Below are positions 41,291 through 50,469 of a stretch of 64,000 bases of DNA, one piece after another. This DNA comes from Chitinophagaceae bacterium. Lineage in GTDB: Bacteria > Bacteroidota > Bacteroidia > Chitinophagales > Chitinophagaceae. The stretch lies in contig JAIEMK010000007.1 of NCBI GenBank assembly GCA_019752295.1, positions 1-64,000 on the forward strand. Reading direction: 5' to 3'. Position 1 is the first letter of the stretch; each line of letters opens with the position of its first letter. Made by a program: the position numbers and the translations under genes. The notes beneath the pieces were generated by a model. That model made no database searches. It saw only the letters and a list, made by a program, of their open reading frames with translations, and was not told the origin of the DNA.

Positions 41291-42805
41291 ATGCAACTTA
41301 ATAGCCGAAGCCTGCCAGTTATCGATTCAAATCAAGTAGAGATTCCCCCATCAGCTTTATTGTTATTGCCCGAAAAGGTTTTGCAATTTGGTACAGGCGT
41401 TCTATTAAGAGGGCTCCCCGACTTTTTTATTGACAAGGCCAATAAAAATGGGATATTCAATGGAAGGATAGTAGTTATAAAATCTACCAACCGAGAAACT
41501 ACAGATAGCTTTCAACTGCAGGATAATTTGTACACTGTAATTGTAAGAGGAATTGAAGATGGGAAAAATGTAAATAAAAAGATAATCAATGCTGCAATCA
41601 GCAGGGTTTTAAATGCTAATAATTGTTGGAACGAAATAGTATTATGTGCTGAGAACCCCGATTTAAAGATCATCTTATCAAATACTACCGAAGTAGGAAT
41701 TAGTTTGCTCAAAGAATCGATTTTTTTAAATCCTCCGGTTTCTTTTCCTGCAAAATTGTTGACAATACTATGGAAACGATACGAATATTTTAATGGCAGT
41801 TTGGAGAAGGGTATGGTGATTATTCCAACCGAACTGGTGTCGGAAAATGGAAAGGTTTTAAAATCAATTATTAAAGAACTGGCTGTATATAATCAACTCG
41901 ATTCAGGTTTCATGAAATGGTTGGATGATGCCAACGATTTTTGTAATTCATTAGTGGATCGGATAGTTCCGGGTAAATTGTCGCCCGAACAAAAACAAGT
42001 GGAAGAAAATTTGTTAGGGTATACTGATGATCTGATGATCTTATGCGAACCCTATAGTTTATGGGCAATTGAAAGCTCCAAACAAAGCACCAGAGAAATA
42101 CTTTCTTTCGCTGCTGCCAACCCAACGGTAAAAGTGGTAGATAATATTAATCAGTTCAAAGAACTCAAGTTGCGACTCCTGAATGGTACGCATAGTTTCT
42201 CTTGTGCGCTTGCAATGTTTTGCGGATTCAGTACTGTGCTAGAAGCTATGCGGGCAGATTATTTCAGGCGATTTGTGAAAAAACTGATGTTCGAAGAAAT
42301 TAAGCCACTGATCGTATTAGAAACTATTACTGACGATACAGCTCAGATATTTGCAGAGCAGGTGATAGATAGGTTTAGCAATGACTCGATAGAGCACAAA
42401 TGGATCAACATCAGCATGCAGTACAGTTCAAAAATGGCTATCAGGAATGTGCCCCTCATTTTAAAAAATGATGCATTGAAAAAAGAATTGCCTCAGTGTA
42501 TGATCCTTGGATTTGCTGCATATCTTCTGTTCATGAAAACCGAAAAGACTAAAGAAGCTGCATATGAAACTACCATCGGAGATCAGGTATATCAGGTAAC
42601 AGACGAAAAGGCGGAAATCCTCTATCAATATTGGCAAGCACAAAAAACATCCGATGCGGTAGAGGCCATTTTATCTGATGCGGGAATCTGGGGAACTAAC
42701 TTAACGCTGATACCAGGATTCAGCGATCAAATACTTGAATCAATAGAGCGCATCAAGCTGGGAGCGGAAAATATTTTGAGAAGTTTAACGGAAGAAAATA
42801 AATAG
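41291..42805 (+). CDS. uxaB: tagaturonate reductase (altronate oxidoreductase)
   Basis: 504 residues of the mannitol/altronate dehydrogenase family. The N-terminus has the nucleotide-binding start VLQFGTGVLLRGLPDFFID; the C-terminal part keeps the long-chain dehydrogenase layout with KLRLLNGTHSF and the lysine-rich region around KMAIRNVPLI. It reduces tagaturonate from uxaC to altronate using NADH. Immediately upstream of uxaC with 4 nt between them, so the two are coupled. Together they start galacturonate breakdown in the cytoplasm. Confidence 0.9.
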   Translation: MQLNSRSLPVIDSNQVEIPPSALLLLPEKVLQFGTGVLLRGLPDFFIDKANKNGIFNGRIVVIKSTNRETTDSFQLQDNLYTVIVRGIEDGKNVNKKIINAAISRVLNANNCWNEIVLCAENPDLKIILSNTTEVGISLLKESIFLNPPVSFPAKLLTILWKRYEYFNGSLEKGMVIIPTELVSENGKVLKSIIKELAVYNQLDSGFMKWLDDANDFCNSLVDRIVPGKLSPEQKQVEENLLGYTDDLMILCEPYSLWAIESSKQSTREILSFAAANPTVKVVDNINQFKELKLRLLNGTHSFSCALAMFCGFSTVLEAMRADYFRRFVKKLMFEEIKPLIVLETITDDTAQIFAEQVIDRFSNDSIEHKWINISMQYSSKMAIRNVPLILKNDALKKELPQCMILGFAAYLLFMKTEKTKEAAYETTIGDQVYQVTDEKAEILYQYWQAQKTSDAVEAILSDAGIWGTNLTLIPGFSDQILESIERIKLGAENILRSLTEENK

Positions 42806-42809
42806 GCAT

Positions 42810-44231
42810 ATGAAAAATTTTATGGATGAGGATTTTCTGTTGCAGAATAAAACAGCAGCACATTTATATCACGAATATGCAAAGCATTTGCCTGTTATCG
42901 ATTACCATTGTCACCTTTCACCGAAACAGATTGCAGAGGATCATCAATTTAAAAACATTACGGAAGCATGGCTAGCAGGAGATCATTATAAATGGAGGGC
43001 CATGCGAACAAATGGGGTACCCGAAGAATTTTGTACCGGTGATGCTTCTGATACTGAAAAATTTTTGCAATGGGCTTCCACCGTGCCATATACACTTCGA
43101 AACCCGCTTTATCACTGGACGCATCTTGAACTACAGCGCTATTTTGGAATCAGTGAAATTCTGAAACCAGAAACTGCAAATAATATCTATCAACAATGCA
43201 CAGCAGATTTACAGAAACCCGAATTTGCTGTGAAAAATTTGTTGCGGAAAATGAATGTGGCATTGGTGTGTACTACCGACGATCCGATTGATAGTTTACA
43301 ATATCATCTTCAATTAAAACGAAGTGGCTTTGAAATACCCATTCTACCTGCATTTCGCCCCGACAGGGCAATGGAAGTAAAAAGTACGGAGCACTTTATT
43401 GACTACCTACAAAAATTGGAGTCTGTTTCAAATCATTCCATTTCGAATTTTGACGATTACTTAAAAGCTCTAAAAAGCAGGCATGATTTTTTTGCTGAAA
43501 TGGGATGTTCAGTATCGGATCATGGATTAGAAGAAATTTATGCGGAGAAATACACCGACACCGATATTCAAATGATCTTTGATAAATTACTAGCCCGAAA
43601 GATTTTAAATTATGATGAGCAACTGAAATTTAAATCGGCCATGCTGGTTCATTTTGCCGAATGGGGTCGGGAGAAAGGCTGGGTGCAACAATTTCATCTG
43701 GGTGCATTAAGAAACAATAATACACGCATGTTAAGCAGGTTGGGACCCGATACAGGCTGGGATTCGATTGGGGATTTTTCACAGGCCAGATCGCTTGCGA
43801 AATTTTTAAACAAACTGGATTCGGAAGATAAGTTAGCCAAAACAATTTTGTATAATTTAAACCCCGCAGATAATGAAATATTTGCTTCCATGGCAGGTAA
43901 TTTTAATGATGGTTCTGTTGCGGGAAAAATTCAATATGGAGCGGCTTGGTGGTTTCTGGATCAAAAAGATGGCATGATAAAACAGATCAATGCATTATCC
44001 AATATGGGTTTACTCAGCAAATTTGTAGGTATGCTTACAGATTCAAGAAGTTTTCTTTCGTTTCCAAGACACGAATATTTTCGCAGAATACTTTGTAATT
44101 TGTTTGGTACGGAAATAGAAAATGGGGAATTGCCTAACGATCTGGCATGGGTCGGCCAAATAGTTCAGGATATCTGTTATCGCAATGCACGTAACTATTT
44201 TAATTGGCAAGCAATAACTCCTAATGTATAA
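42810..44231 (+). CDS. uxaC: uronate isomerase
   Basis: 473 residues. The amidohydrolase-related N-terminus DYHCHLSPKQIAEDHQF with the following AWLAGDHYKWRAMRTNG is the UxaC signature, and VALVCTTDDPIDSLQYH and HLGALRNNNTRM follow in order. It interconverts glucuronate and fructuronate, and galacturonate and tagaturonate. Second gene of the uxaB-uxaC unit. A palindrome (44253-44266) then ends it against the convergent YhcH gene. Confidence 0.92.
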   Translation: MKNFMDEDFLLQNKTAAHLYHEYAKHLPVIDYHCHLSPKQIAEDHQFKNITEAWLAGDHYKWRAMRTNGVPEEFCTGDASDTEKFLQWASTVPYTLRNPLYHWTHLELQRYFGISEILKPETANNIYQQCTADLQKPEFAVKNLLRKMNVALVCTTDDPIDSLQYHLQLKRSGFEIPILPAFRPDRAMEVKSTEHFIDYLQKLESVSNHSISNFDDYLKALKSRHDFFAEMGCSVSDHGLEEIYAEKYTDTDIQMIFDKLLARKILNYDEQLKFKSAMLVHFAEWGREKGWVQQFHLGALRNNNTRMLSRLGPDTGWDSIGDFSQARSLAKFLNKLDSEDKLAKTILYNLNPADNEIFASMAGNFNDGSVAGKIQYGAAWWFLDQKDGMIKQINALSNMGLLSKFVGMLTDSRSFLSFPRHEYFRRILCNLFGTEIENGELPNDLAWVGQIVQDICYRNARNYFNWQAITPNV

Positions 44232-44252
44232 ATCTGCTTGTAGTTAAAAAAA

Positions 44253-44266
44253 TTACAGCGCTGTAA
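44253..44266. terminator. short palindrome TTACAGCGCTGTAA between convergent genes
   Basis: A perfect 14-bp palindrome with A-runs on both sides, 22 nt after the uxaC stop and just before the YhcH stop. May be a weak bidirectional terminator. Confidence 0.4.
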
Positions 44267-44270
44267 AAAA

Positions 44271-44723
44271 TCAAATCTTTATTTTAATCACCAGTTTCTT
44301 GATGATTCCATCGCCAATCATTGGTGCATGAACATCTTCAGGATAAAAGATTGCAAACTGATTGTCGGTTAAGCCAAAGTACATATCTGGTGCGTCGTTG
44401 TAAAACAACACATCTTTTTCGGGATTATATTCTTGCTTTTGTTCTTTGCAGTCGCCACGCGGTTTCCAACCAATGGTTTCTTTACCGCGAATGCAAACCT
44501 GAATATCGATATGCGCATTGTGGCATTCGAATTCCGAAATACTTTCTTCGACGGTTGTTCCCTTCTTCTCAGAAACAATACCCCTGATATTGGCGCCATC
44601 AATATCAAATTTTCCCACTTCCAAGGCTTTCAGATCAACCGATTGGATATAGGCAAAGGCCTTTTCAAACAAGGGATTCAAGCCGGCATATTTATGTGCA
44701 GATGCTAAACTATCTAAGATCAT
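44271..44723 (-). CDS. YhcH/YjgK/YiaL-family protein
   Basis: 150 residues of the cupin-like DUF386 family: LEVGKFDIDGANIRGIVSEKKG, then SEFECHNAHIDIQVCIRGKETIGW and a tail with FAIFYPEDVHAPMIGDG. Family members bind metal and are linked to sugar-acid metabolism (for example N-acetylneuraminate or hexuronate epimers), but the reaction is not settled. Its place between uxaC and kdgK fits a helper role in uronate use. It follows kdgK by 20 nt on the minus strand. Confidence 0.8.
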   Translation of the reverse strand: MILDSLASAHKYAGLNPLFEKAFAYIQSVDLKALEVGKFDIDGANIRGIVSEKKGTTVEESISEFECHNAHIDIQVCIRGKETIGWKPRGDCKEQKQEYNPEKDVLFYNDAPDMYFGLTDNQFAIFYPEDVHAPMIGDGIIKKLVIKIKI

Positions 44724-44743
44724 AAACCTGTGTTTAATTTTAA

Positions 44744-45769
44744 TTAACGTTGTACCCTTCCCGATCCATCGCCTTTCATGAGTTCTTTTACCTCGTTGAG
44801 TGTGGCATGATTCAGATCGCCGGGAATAGTGTGTTTGAGAGCAGAAGCTGCAACACCAAACTCAGCAGCATCAGGCATGGGCATACCAGTTACCAACCCA
44901 TAAATAAATCCACTTGCAAATGAATCTCCACTTCCTACGCGGTCAACAATTCTTACTTCATAAGATTTGGTATGATAGAATTCAGTGCCATCATACACCA
45001 ATGCACTCCAACCATTGTCAGAAGCACTATGACTTTCGCGTAGGGTTGATGCAATATATTTAAACCCGAATTTTTCTTTCATCTGTTGAAAAACATCTTT
45101 GTATCCCTCCAGATTTAATTCGCCCTTGGTAACATCGGTTCCCTTACTTTTAAAACCAAGGGTGGTATCCGCATCCTCTTCGTTGCCGATACAAACATCT
45201 ACATACTGGCAAAGCCTTGTCATTACTTCTCTTGCCTTCTCCTTAGTCCACAATTTTTTTCGATAGTTTAAGTCGATCGAAGTAGTAATGCCTTTTGCTT
45301 TAGCAGCTTTCAGTGCAGCTTCTGTAAGAGCTGCTGCTTTATCGCTTAATGCAGGGGTGATACCGGTTGTGTGAAACCAACTAGCTCCTTCCAGAATTTT
45401 ATCAAAGTCGAATTCGTTGATATCCACTTCTGCTACAGAAGCGCCTGCACGATCGTAAATAACTTGTGAAGCACGCATAGATGCACCGGTTTCTAAGAAG
45501 TAGATTCCAAGTCTTGCACCTCCACGGGCAATAAATTGGGTATCAACTCCATAACGGCGAATATGATTGATGGCAGTCTGGCCCAAAGCGTTATCAGGAA
45601 CTTTAGTAACAAATACGCCATTTAGTCCATAATTACAAAGGGCAACGGCTACATTGGCTTCGCCACCACCATAGGTAATATCAAAACTATCGCTTTGAAC
45701 AAAACGCTCGTGATTGGGTGTCGACAGGCGCATCATGATTTCTCCAAGGGTTACAACTTTTTTTGGCAT
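44744..45769 (-). CDS. kdgK: 2-keto-3-deoxygluconate kinase (PfkB family)
   Basis: 341 residues. PfkB markers: VTLGEIMMRLSTPNHERF, GGGEANVAVALCNYGL and the catalytic RVGSGDSFASGFIYG. The extra stretch before the end and the length fit KDG kinases rather than ribokinases. It makes KDPG, the substrate of eda, which is divergently placed. First gene of a two-gene minus-strand unit with the YhcH-type gene. Confidence 0.85.
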   Translation of the reverse strand: MPKKVVTLGEIMMRLSTPNHERFVQSDSFDITYGGGEANVAVALCNYGLNGVFVTKVPDNALGQTAINHIRRYGVDTQFIARGGARLGIYFLETGASMRASQVIYDRAGASVAEVDINEFDFDKILEGASWFHTTGITPALSDKAAALTEAALKAAKAKGITTSIDLNYRKKLWTKEKAREVMTRLCQYVDVCIGNEEDADTTLGFKSKGTDVTKGELNLEGYKDVFQQMKEKFGFKYIASTLRESHSASDNGWSALVYDGTEFYHTKSYEVRIVDRVGSGDSFASGFIYGLVTGMPMPDAAEFGVAASALKHTIPGDLNHATLNEVKELMKGDGSGRVQR

Positions 45770-45890
45770 TTTAATCGTATTTGATAAATAAGTAGGAAGC
45801 TTTAAAAATTAATTCATTTCAAAGGAAGGGTAAAGTTGGGTATTATTCATTGTCGACACAAAAAAAAGGCTGAATTGCTGAAATAAATTA

Positions 45891-45904
45891 CGAAAACGTT
45901 TGCG
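45891..45904. promoter_or_regulatory. LacI-family-like operator in the kdgK/eda intergenic region
   Basis: CGAAAACGTTTGCG, 12 of 14 positions palindromic, sits between the divergent kdgK and eda genes, about 58 nt before the eda ATG. A sugar-acid repressor site is likely; the regulator is not in the window. Confidence 0.5.
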
Positions 45905-45961
45905 TATTATTTTTAAAAAATCATGTTCATTTAAATTACATTGCGCTACGAAAAAAGCTAT

Positions 45962-46624
45962 ATGGAAAAAAAACAAACCATTCTTGAATTGATTCCTCAA
46001 CAAGGCATTCTCCCGCTCTATTTTAATAAAGATGCAACAGTGAGTATTGAAGTGCTGAAAGCATTGTATTCGGCTGGTATTAGAGCTGTAGAGTATACCA
46101 ATCGTGGTGAAGCAGCATTAAAGAACTTCATTGAAATGCGAAAGGTTTGTGATACCGAATTAAAAGGAATGTACTTAGGCATCGGCACGATCAAAAATGG
46201 TGAAATGGCACAGACCTTTATTGATGCAGGTACGGACTACATTATTTGTCCGGGTTTAGTTGAATCGGTGGCAGCAGTTGCCGACAAAAATAAGTTGCTT
46301 TGGGTGCCAGGTTGTATGACTCCTTCTGAAATTATAAAAGCAGAAACTTTAGGTGCCAGGATGATTAAATTATTTCCTGGCAATATTTTAGGTCCCGCAT
46401 TTCTTTCTGCTATCAAAGAAATTTTTCCGAGCTTATTATTTATGCCAACAGGGGGCGTTGAATTAGATAAAGATAATATTGCAGGCTGGTATAAAGCAGG
46501 TGTTTGTGCAGTAGGTATGGGAAGTAAACTCATCAGCAAGCAATTGTTAGAGAACAAGGATTATACGCAAATTACCAAAGCAACAAAAGAGGTGCTTGCC
46601 ATTATACGCACTATCAAACCTTAA
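45962..46624 (+). CDS. eda: KDPG/KHG aldolase
   Basis: 220 residues from ATG 45962; a TTG at 45941 would add an unlikely leader. The Schiff-base lysine K136 lies in GARMIKLFPGN, and the catalytic glutamate in GIRAVEYTNRG. TGGVE near the C-terminus binds phosphate. It splits 2-keto-3-deoxy-6-phosphogluconate to pyruvate and glyceraldehyde 3-phosphate, the last step of the uronate route. Two nt separate its stop from the transporter gene. Confidence 0.9.
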   Translation: MEKKQTILELIPQQGILPLYFNKDATVSIEVLKALYSAGIRAVEYTNRGEAALKNFIEMRKVCDTELKGMYLGIGTIKNGEMAQTFIDAGTDYIICPGLVESVAAVADKNKLLWVPGCMTPSEIIKAETLGARMIKLFPGNILGPAFLSAIKEIFPSLLFMPTGGVELDKDNIAGWYKAGVCAVGMGSKLISKQLLENKDYTQITKATKEVLAIIRTIKP

Positions 46625-46626
46625 TT

Positions 46627-47937
46627 ATGTCTGCAGCTAAGATTGGAAAGTACCGTTGGTCGATTTGCGGGTTGGTGTTTTTTGCAACAACCATTAATTA
46701 TATTGATCGAAGTGTAATTAGTTTTTTGAAATCAACTTTCACGGAAACCATGGGTTGGACCGATGGAGACTATTCGAATGTGGAAATTACTTTTAAAGTT
46801 TTCTATGCGATTGGCTTATTGGGAGCGGGTAGATTAATTGATAAGTTGGGTACCAAAATGGGATATGGTATTTCTACTTTTTTGTGGAGTTTGGCGGGTA
46901 TTGCAACAGCACTGGTAAATACGGTTCCGGGTTTTCAGGTTGTTAGAGGTGCATTGGGATTATCTGAAGCCGGCAACTTTCCTTCTGCCATTAAAGCCGT
47001 AGCTGAATGGTTTCCTAAAAAAGAAAGAGCGTTAGCTACCGGCATATTTAATTCAGGTGCAAATATTGGGGCTATTCTTACGCCATTAACCGTTCCATTT
47101 ATTGTAGCAAACTGGGGATGGCAATGGGCATTTATTTTAACAGGTTTGTTGGGCTTTATATGGTTGGTATTCTGGTTTATTTTGTACGAAGTGCCCAGAA
47201 AATCAAATAAACTTTCTAAGGAAGAACTTGCTTTTATTGAAAGTGATAATGCATCTGAAGCAGGTACCATTGCCGATGATAGCAAGCCTAAAATGTCGTG
47301 GAAAAAATTGCTTGGATTCAGACAAACATGGGCTTTTTCGATTGGTAAATTATTAACAGATCCTATTTGGTGGTTTTATATTTTCTGGCTCCCCGATTTT
47401 TTTGAGAGCATGTATCATATGAAAATCACGGCTGCCAGTTGGCCTGTTGCAGCGGTATATATAGTTTCTACGGTAGGAAGTGTAGCTGGTGGATGGTTAC
47501 CGCTATATTTCATCAATAAATTAGGTTGGCCTGTTTTAAAAGCGCGTAAAATATCAATGTTGATTTATGCTTTTTGCGTAGTGCCAATTATTGCGGCCCT
47601 GATTTTGGGTGAAATTAATATGTGGCTGGCAGTTGCTGTTATTGGATTGGCGGCAGCAGCACATCAGGCTTGGAGTGCCAATATTTTTACCACAGTTAGC
47701 GATATGTTTCCAAAGTCTGCTACAGGCTCTGTAACTGGTATTGGGGGCATGTTTGGCTCTGTTGGTGGTATTTTACTTTCGCTATTTGTGCAGAAAAACA
47801 TGTTTGTGTATTATCGCTCTATCAACAAAATAGAAACTGCTTATTATATCATGTTCTTCGTCTGTGCCAGCGCGTATTTATTAGCATGGTTGATCATGCA
47901 CTTATTGGTAGGGAATAAAAAAGTAGTAGTTGTATAA
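46627..47937 (+). CDS. exuT: hexuronate transporter (MFS, ACS family)
   Basis: 436 residues with 12 predicted helices. Motifs of the anion:cation symporter group: INYIDRSVISFL in helix 1, SEAGNFPSAIKAVAEWFPKKERA and FNSGANIGAI between helices 4 and 5. It should import galacturonate or glucuronate with protons. It is right after eda in the same unit, followed 12 nt later by the DUF6807 gene. Confidence 0.82.
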   Translation: MSAAKIGKYRWSICGLVFFATTINYIDRSVISFLKSTFTETMGWTDGDYSNVEITFKVFYAIGLLGAGRLIDKLGTKMGYGISTFLWSLAGIATALVNTVPGFQVVRGALGLSEAGNFPSAIKAVAEWFPKKERALATGIFNSGANIGAILTPLTVPFIVANWGWQWAFILTGLLGFIWLVFWFILYEVPRKSNKLSKEELAFIESDNASEAGTIADDSKPKMSWKKLLGFRQTWAFSIGKLLTDPIWWFYIFWLPDFFESMYHMKITAASWPVAAVYIVSTVGSVAGGWLPLYFINKLGWPVLKARKISMLIYAFCVVPIIAALILGEINMWLAVAVIGLAAAAHQAWSANIFTTVSDMFPKSATGSVTGIGGMFGSVGGILLSLFVQKNMFVYYRSINKIETAYYIMFFVCASAYLLAWLIMHLLVGNKKVVVV

Positions 47938-47949
47938 ACAAGTTTTTTT

Positions 47950-48984
47950 ATGAACCAATTATTGATTGCACTCGCCCTCTTTTGCATGCCATCAATTCTG
48001 TTGGCACAAGAAAATATTTTTTTTGTGAAAGACATGCCTTCACAAAAAAAAGTAGTGATCAAGCTGAATGGGAAACCATTTACTGAACTGATCTATACCG
48101 ACACGATGGAGAAACCCTTTCTCTATCCGATATATGCAACAAACGGTGCAGCAATAACGAGGGGCTTTCCATTGAACCCGAAACCCAATGATCCAACAGA
48201 TCATCCCCACCATATTGGTTTATGGTTTAATTATGAGAGTGTGAACGGACTCGATTTTTGGAATAATTCTTATGCGATCGATGCAGATAAGAAAAAGAAT
48301 TATGGATGGATACGCACACAAAAAATTTTGCAAACAAAAGGCGGGAAGCAGGCTACTGTGGCTTACACGGCTAACTGGACAGATCAGCAGAGAAAAGTAT
48401 TATTAGAAGAAAAAACTGTTTTGAATTTTAGCACCATTGAGAACGATCCTGTAATAGAACACATTACTAAACTCACTGCTTTGGAGGATATTCATTTCAA
48501 TGATGTGAAAGATGGTATGTTGGGTTTGCGTGTGGCTCATGAATTAGAATTACCCATTGCTGAAACAAAAAAATATACTGACGCTAGTGGCATTGTTACC
48601 TATGTGAAATCCAATAAAGATAGCTCTGTAACAGGAAATTATCTTACCAGTGAGGGCAAACAAGGTGAAGCTGCCTGGGGTACAAGGGCTGCTTGGTGTA
48701 TGTTGTATGGAAAATTGGGAGGAGATTCAATCAGTATTGTAATGATCGATCATCCTAAAAATCCTGGTTACCCTACCTATTGGCATGCGCGGAATTATGG
48801 ATTGTTTGCTGCTAATCCACTGGGGCAAAAAGTTTTTTCCAATGGGAAAACCTCGTTGAATTTTAAATTGCCCAAGGGTGAATCAGTTATATTCAAATAT
48901 AAGATCATCATCGCTGCTGGTAAAAATAGACTGCCTAATGCAGCCATTGAAAAGCTTGCTCAAGACTTTAGTTCAGTAAAATAA
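47950..48984 (+). CDS. DUF6807 (PmoA-like) exported protein
   Basis: 344 residues with a signal peptide (LLAQENIFF). Key family strings: YPIYATNGAAITRGFPL, DHPHHIGLWFNYESVNG and AAWCMLYGKLGGDSI. DUF6807 proteins are common in plant-polysaccharide loci of Bacteroidota but have no proven reaction; the histidine pair in DHPHH suggests a metal or substrate site. It ends the eda-exuT unit and probably acts in the periplasm on uronate-containing material. Confidence 0.7.
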   Translation: MNQLLIALALFCMPSILLAQENIFFVKDMPSQKKVVIKLNGKPFTELIYTDTMEKPFLYPIYATNGAAITRGFPLNPKPNDPTDHPHHIGLWFNYESVNGLDFWNNSYAIDADKKKNYGWIRTQKILQTKGGKQATVAYTANWTDQQRKVLLEEKTVLNFSTIENDPVIEHITKLTALEDIHFNDVKDGMLGLRVAHELELPIAETKKYTDASGIVTYVKSNKDSSVTGNYLTSEGKQGEAAWGTRAAWCMLYGKLGGDSISIVMIDHPKNPGYPTYWHARNYGLFAANPLGQKVFSNGKTSLNFKLPKGESVIFKYKIIIAAGKNRLPNAAIEKLAQDFSSVK

Positions 48985-49019
48985 TTTGCGGTTTATGCAA
49001 GGGTCAATACTTTTGAACT

Positions 49020-49493
49020 ATGCATTTGAGTTTTACATACAATAAGCCGAAAGTAATTCAGGCATTACGATATCATTTTGTGCAGAGCCCCGAAATCAGG
49101 ATCTTGTTAATATTAGTAAATGTGTTTGCCATACTAGCTGCTGCATTGTTTTATACCAAAAAAATTAGACCCGAACCTTTCTTACTGGGGTCGGTGATTT
49201 GGATGGCACTGATGGCTACTTTCTGGTATTTTTTACCCAATAGCATTTATAATAAGTCGGCCACTTTTAAGGATAGCTTTATCATTTATTTTAATGCTGA
49301 CGCAGTGGTTCTTGAAAATGAAAGAGGAGAAGTTCGCTGGGACTGGAATAAGTTCAGCAAGTTTTTTGAAAGTCCGCATTTCTTTCATTTTTATTTTGAT
49401 GCGAAATCATTTTTTCTGGTACCCAAAGAAAATATGGGAGAGGAGTTTAAGCATGAGCTTAGAGGGGTTTTGAGGGAGAAGATAAAAGGCTAA
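49020..49493 (+). CDS. YcxB-like membrane protein
   Basis: 157 residues with two neighbouring transmembrane helices (about 29-48 and 55-75) and a C-terminal domain with LENERGEVRWDWNKFSKF followed by FFHFYFDAKSFFLVPKENM, the YcxB domain pattern. Function unknown. It stands 35 nt after the DUF6807 gene and may be cotranscribed. Confidence 0.65.
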   Translation: MHLSFTYNKPKVIQALRYHFVQSPEIRILLILVNVFAILAAALFYTKKIRPEPFLLGSVIWMALMATFWYFLPNSIYNKSATFKDSFIIYFNADAVVLENERGEVRWDWNKFSKFFESPHFFHFYFDAKSFFLVPKENMGEEFKHELRGVLREKIKG

Positions 49494-49503
49494 TTCAAAA
49501 GTC

Positions 49504-49524
49504 AAAATTCAAAATTCAAAATTC
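49504..49524. repeat. AAAATTC tandem repeat, three units
   Basis: Three 7-nt units AAAATTC in a row, flanked by partial units, right after the YcxB-like gene. Such short repeats are common in intergenic DNA of this phylum. No function seen. Confidence 0.7.
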
Positions 49525-49565
49525 AAAAGTGAAGAAGAGTAAAAAGTAAAAGAAAAAAAATATTT

Positions 49566-49715
49566 CCCCGCCCAAACGTGTTTGGGAGGGGTGCGAGCGC
49601 AGCGAAGTGGGGTGGGAAAAAGCTTGAACCGAGGAAAAATAATCTCTAAGAGAATCAACCACCCCGGCCATCGCTAAATCGCTCGGCCACCCCTCCAAAC
49701 CATGGTTTGGAGGGG
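49566..49715. repeat. fold-back (MITE-like) element with terminal palindromes
   Basis: Two related palindromes bound it: 49566-49590 (CCCC.CCCAAAC-GT-GTTTGGG.GGGG, one mismatch) and 49690-49715 (perfect 26 bp, CCCCTCCAAACC-AT-GGTTTGGAGGGG). Inner sequences near each end are also inverted copies of one another (GAGGGGTG..CGAGCG..AGCGA). No coding. The rest of 49525-49872 also has ATCCGCGTCATCCGCGTGCC-like repeats. Confidence 0.65.
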
Positions 49716-49872
49716 AAACTAATTTATTCAACCCTACTTAAATAAAATCCGCGCAAATCAGCTTCATCCGCGTCATCCGCGTGCCATAAAAACAGCCTCG
49801 TAGAAGAAAAAATCAAAAGAGTAAAGAATAATAGTATCCCTTACTTAGCTTGCGAGCAGGAAGAAATATTTT

Positions 49873-50307
49873 TTATAAATCTTTCACCATTTCATAATGA
49901 GGAATCGACACTTCTGCGAATTCGGGACCTTCGATTTGATAACCTAGTTTTTCATAAAAGCCAGTGGCCGCTTTACGGGCATGCATGGTTAACTTTTTAA
50001 ATCCCCGATCCCGAGCAATATTCTCTGCAAAGTTCATAATCGTTCTGCCAATACCCTTTCCCTGAAGGCCGGATAACACCGCCATTTGCCTTAAACGCAC
50101 AGTTTTTGCGTCTTCTTTTGTAAGAATACAGCAACCTTCAAGCTTTTCGTCATCAAAAAAACCGATAAGAATATCATTTTTTTCAGCTTCCAGATCTTCT
50201 TTTGAGATTCCTAATCCCAAGGGTTTCCTGAGCACAGAAAACCGCAAATCTACCATTTGGCGGTGCTGAAATGAGCCGTGGTCAATGATTTTTAGTGGCA
50301 TAGGCAT
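49873..50307 (-). CDS. GNAT-family N-acetyltransferase
   Basis: 144 residues from ATG 50307; a TTG at 50331 would extend it. GNAT motif A is in RLRQMAVLSGLQGKGIGRTIMNFAEN (the acetyl-CoA-binding Q/RxxGxG/A loop), followed by RGFKKLTMHARKAATGFYEKLGYQ. Length fits a single-domain acetyltransferase. Substrate unknown. Single gene between repeats and the acpP promoter. Confidence 0.8.
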   Translation of the reverse strand: MPMPLKIIDHGSFQHRQMVDLRFSVLRKPLGLGISKEDLEAEKNDILIGFFDDEKLEGCCILTKEDAKTVRLRQMAVLSGLQGKGIGRTIMNFAENIARDRGFKKLTMHARKAATGFYEKLGYQIEGPEFAEVSIPHYEMVKDL

Positions 50308-50416
50308 TCGTCGAGTGTTACAAGATAGCAATCATTTTTATATCTAAAAACAGGAAATTACGAAACAACTAACAAAAGTTAGTTAAAGCTTGTGGAAACA
50401 AAATTGCTATAAAAGA

Positions 50417-50445
50417 TTGCTTATTTACTAAAAAGTATATTTTTG
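50417..50445 (+). promoter_or_regulatory. acpP promoter (-33 TTG, -7 TATTTTTG)
   Basis: A TTG at 50417-50419 lies 18 nt before a perfect TAnnTTTG box (TATTTTTG, 50438-50445). The gene ATG is at 50470, so the leader is short. Confidence 0.65.
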
Positions 50446-50469
50446 CGCCTGTAACAAAAACTTTTTACA

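Noticed and set aside
45941-45961. TTG start for eda
   Set aside because: Adds residues before the normal Eda N-terminus; ATG 45962 matches family length.
49504-49524. AAAATTC tandem run as CRISPR or microsatellite with function
   Set aside because: Only three 7-nt units; similar AT-rich runs are common in such genomes.
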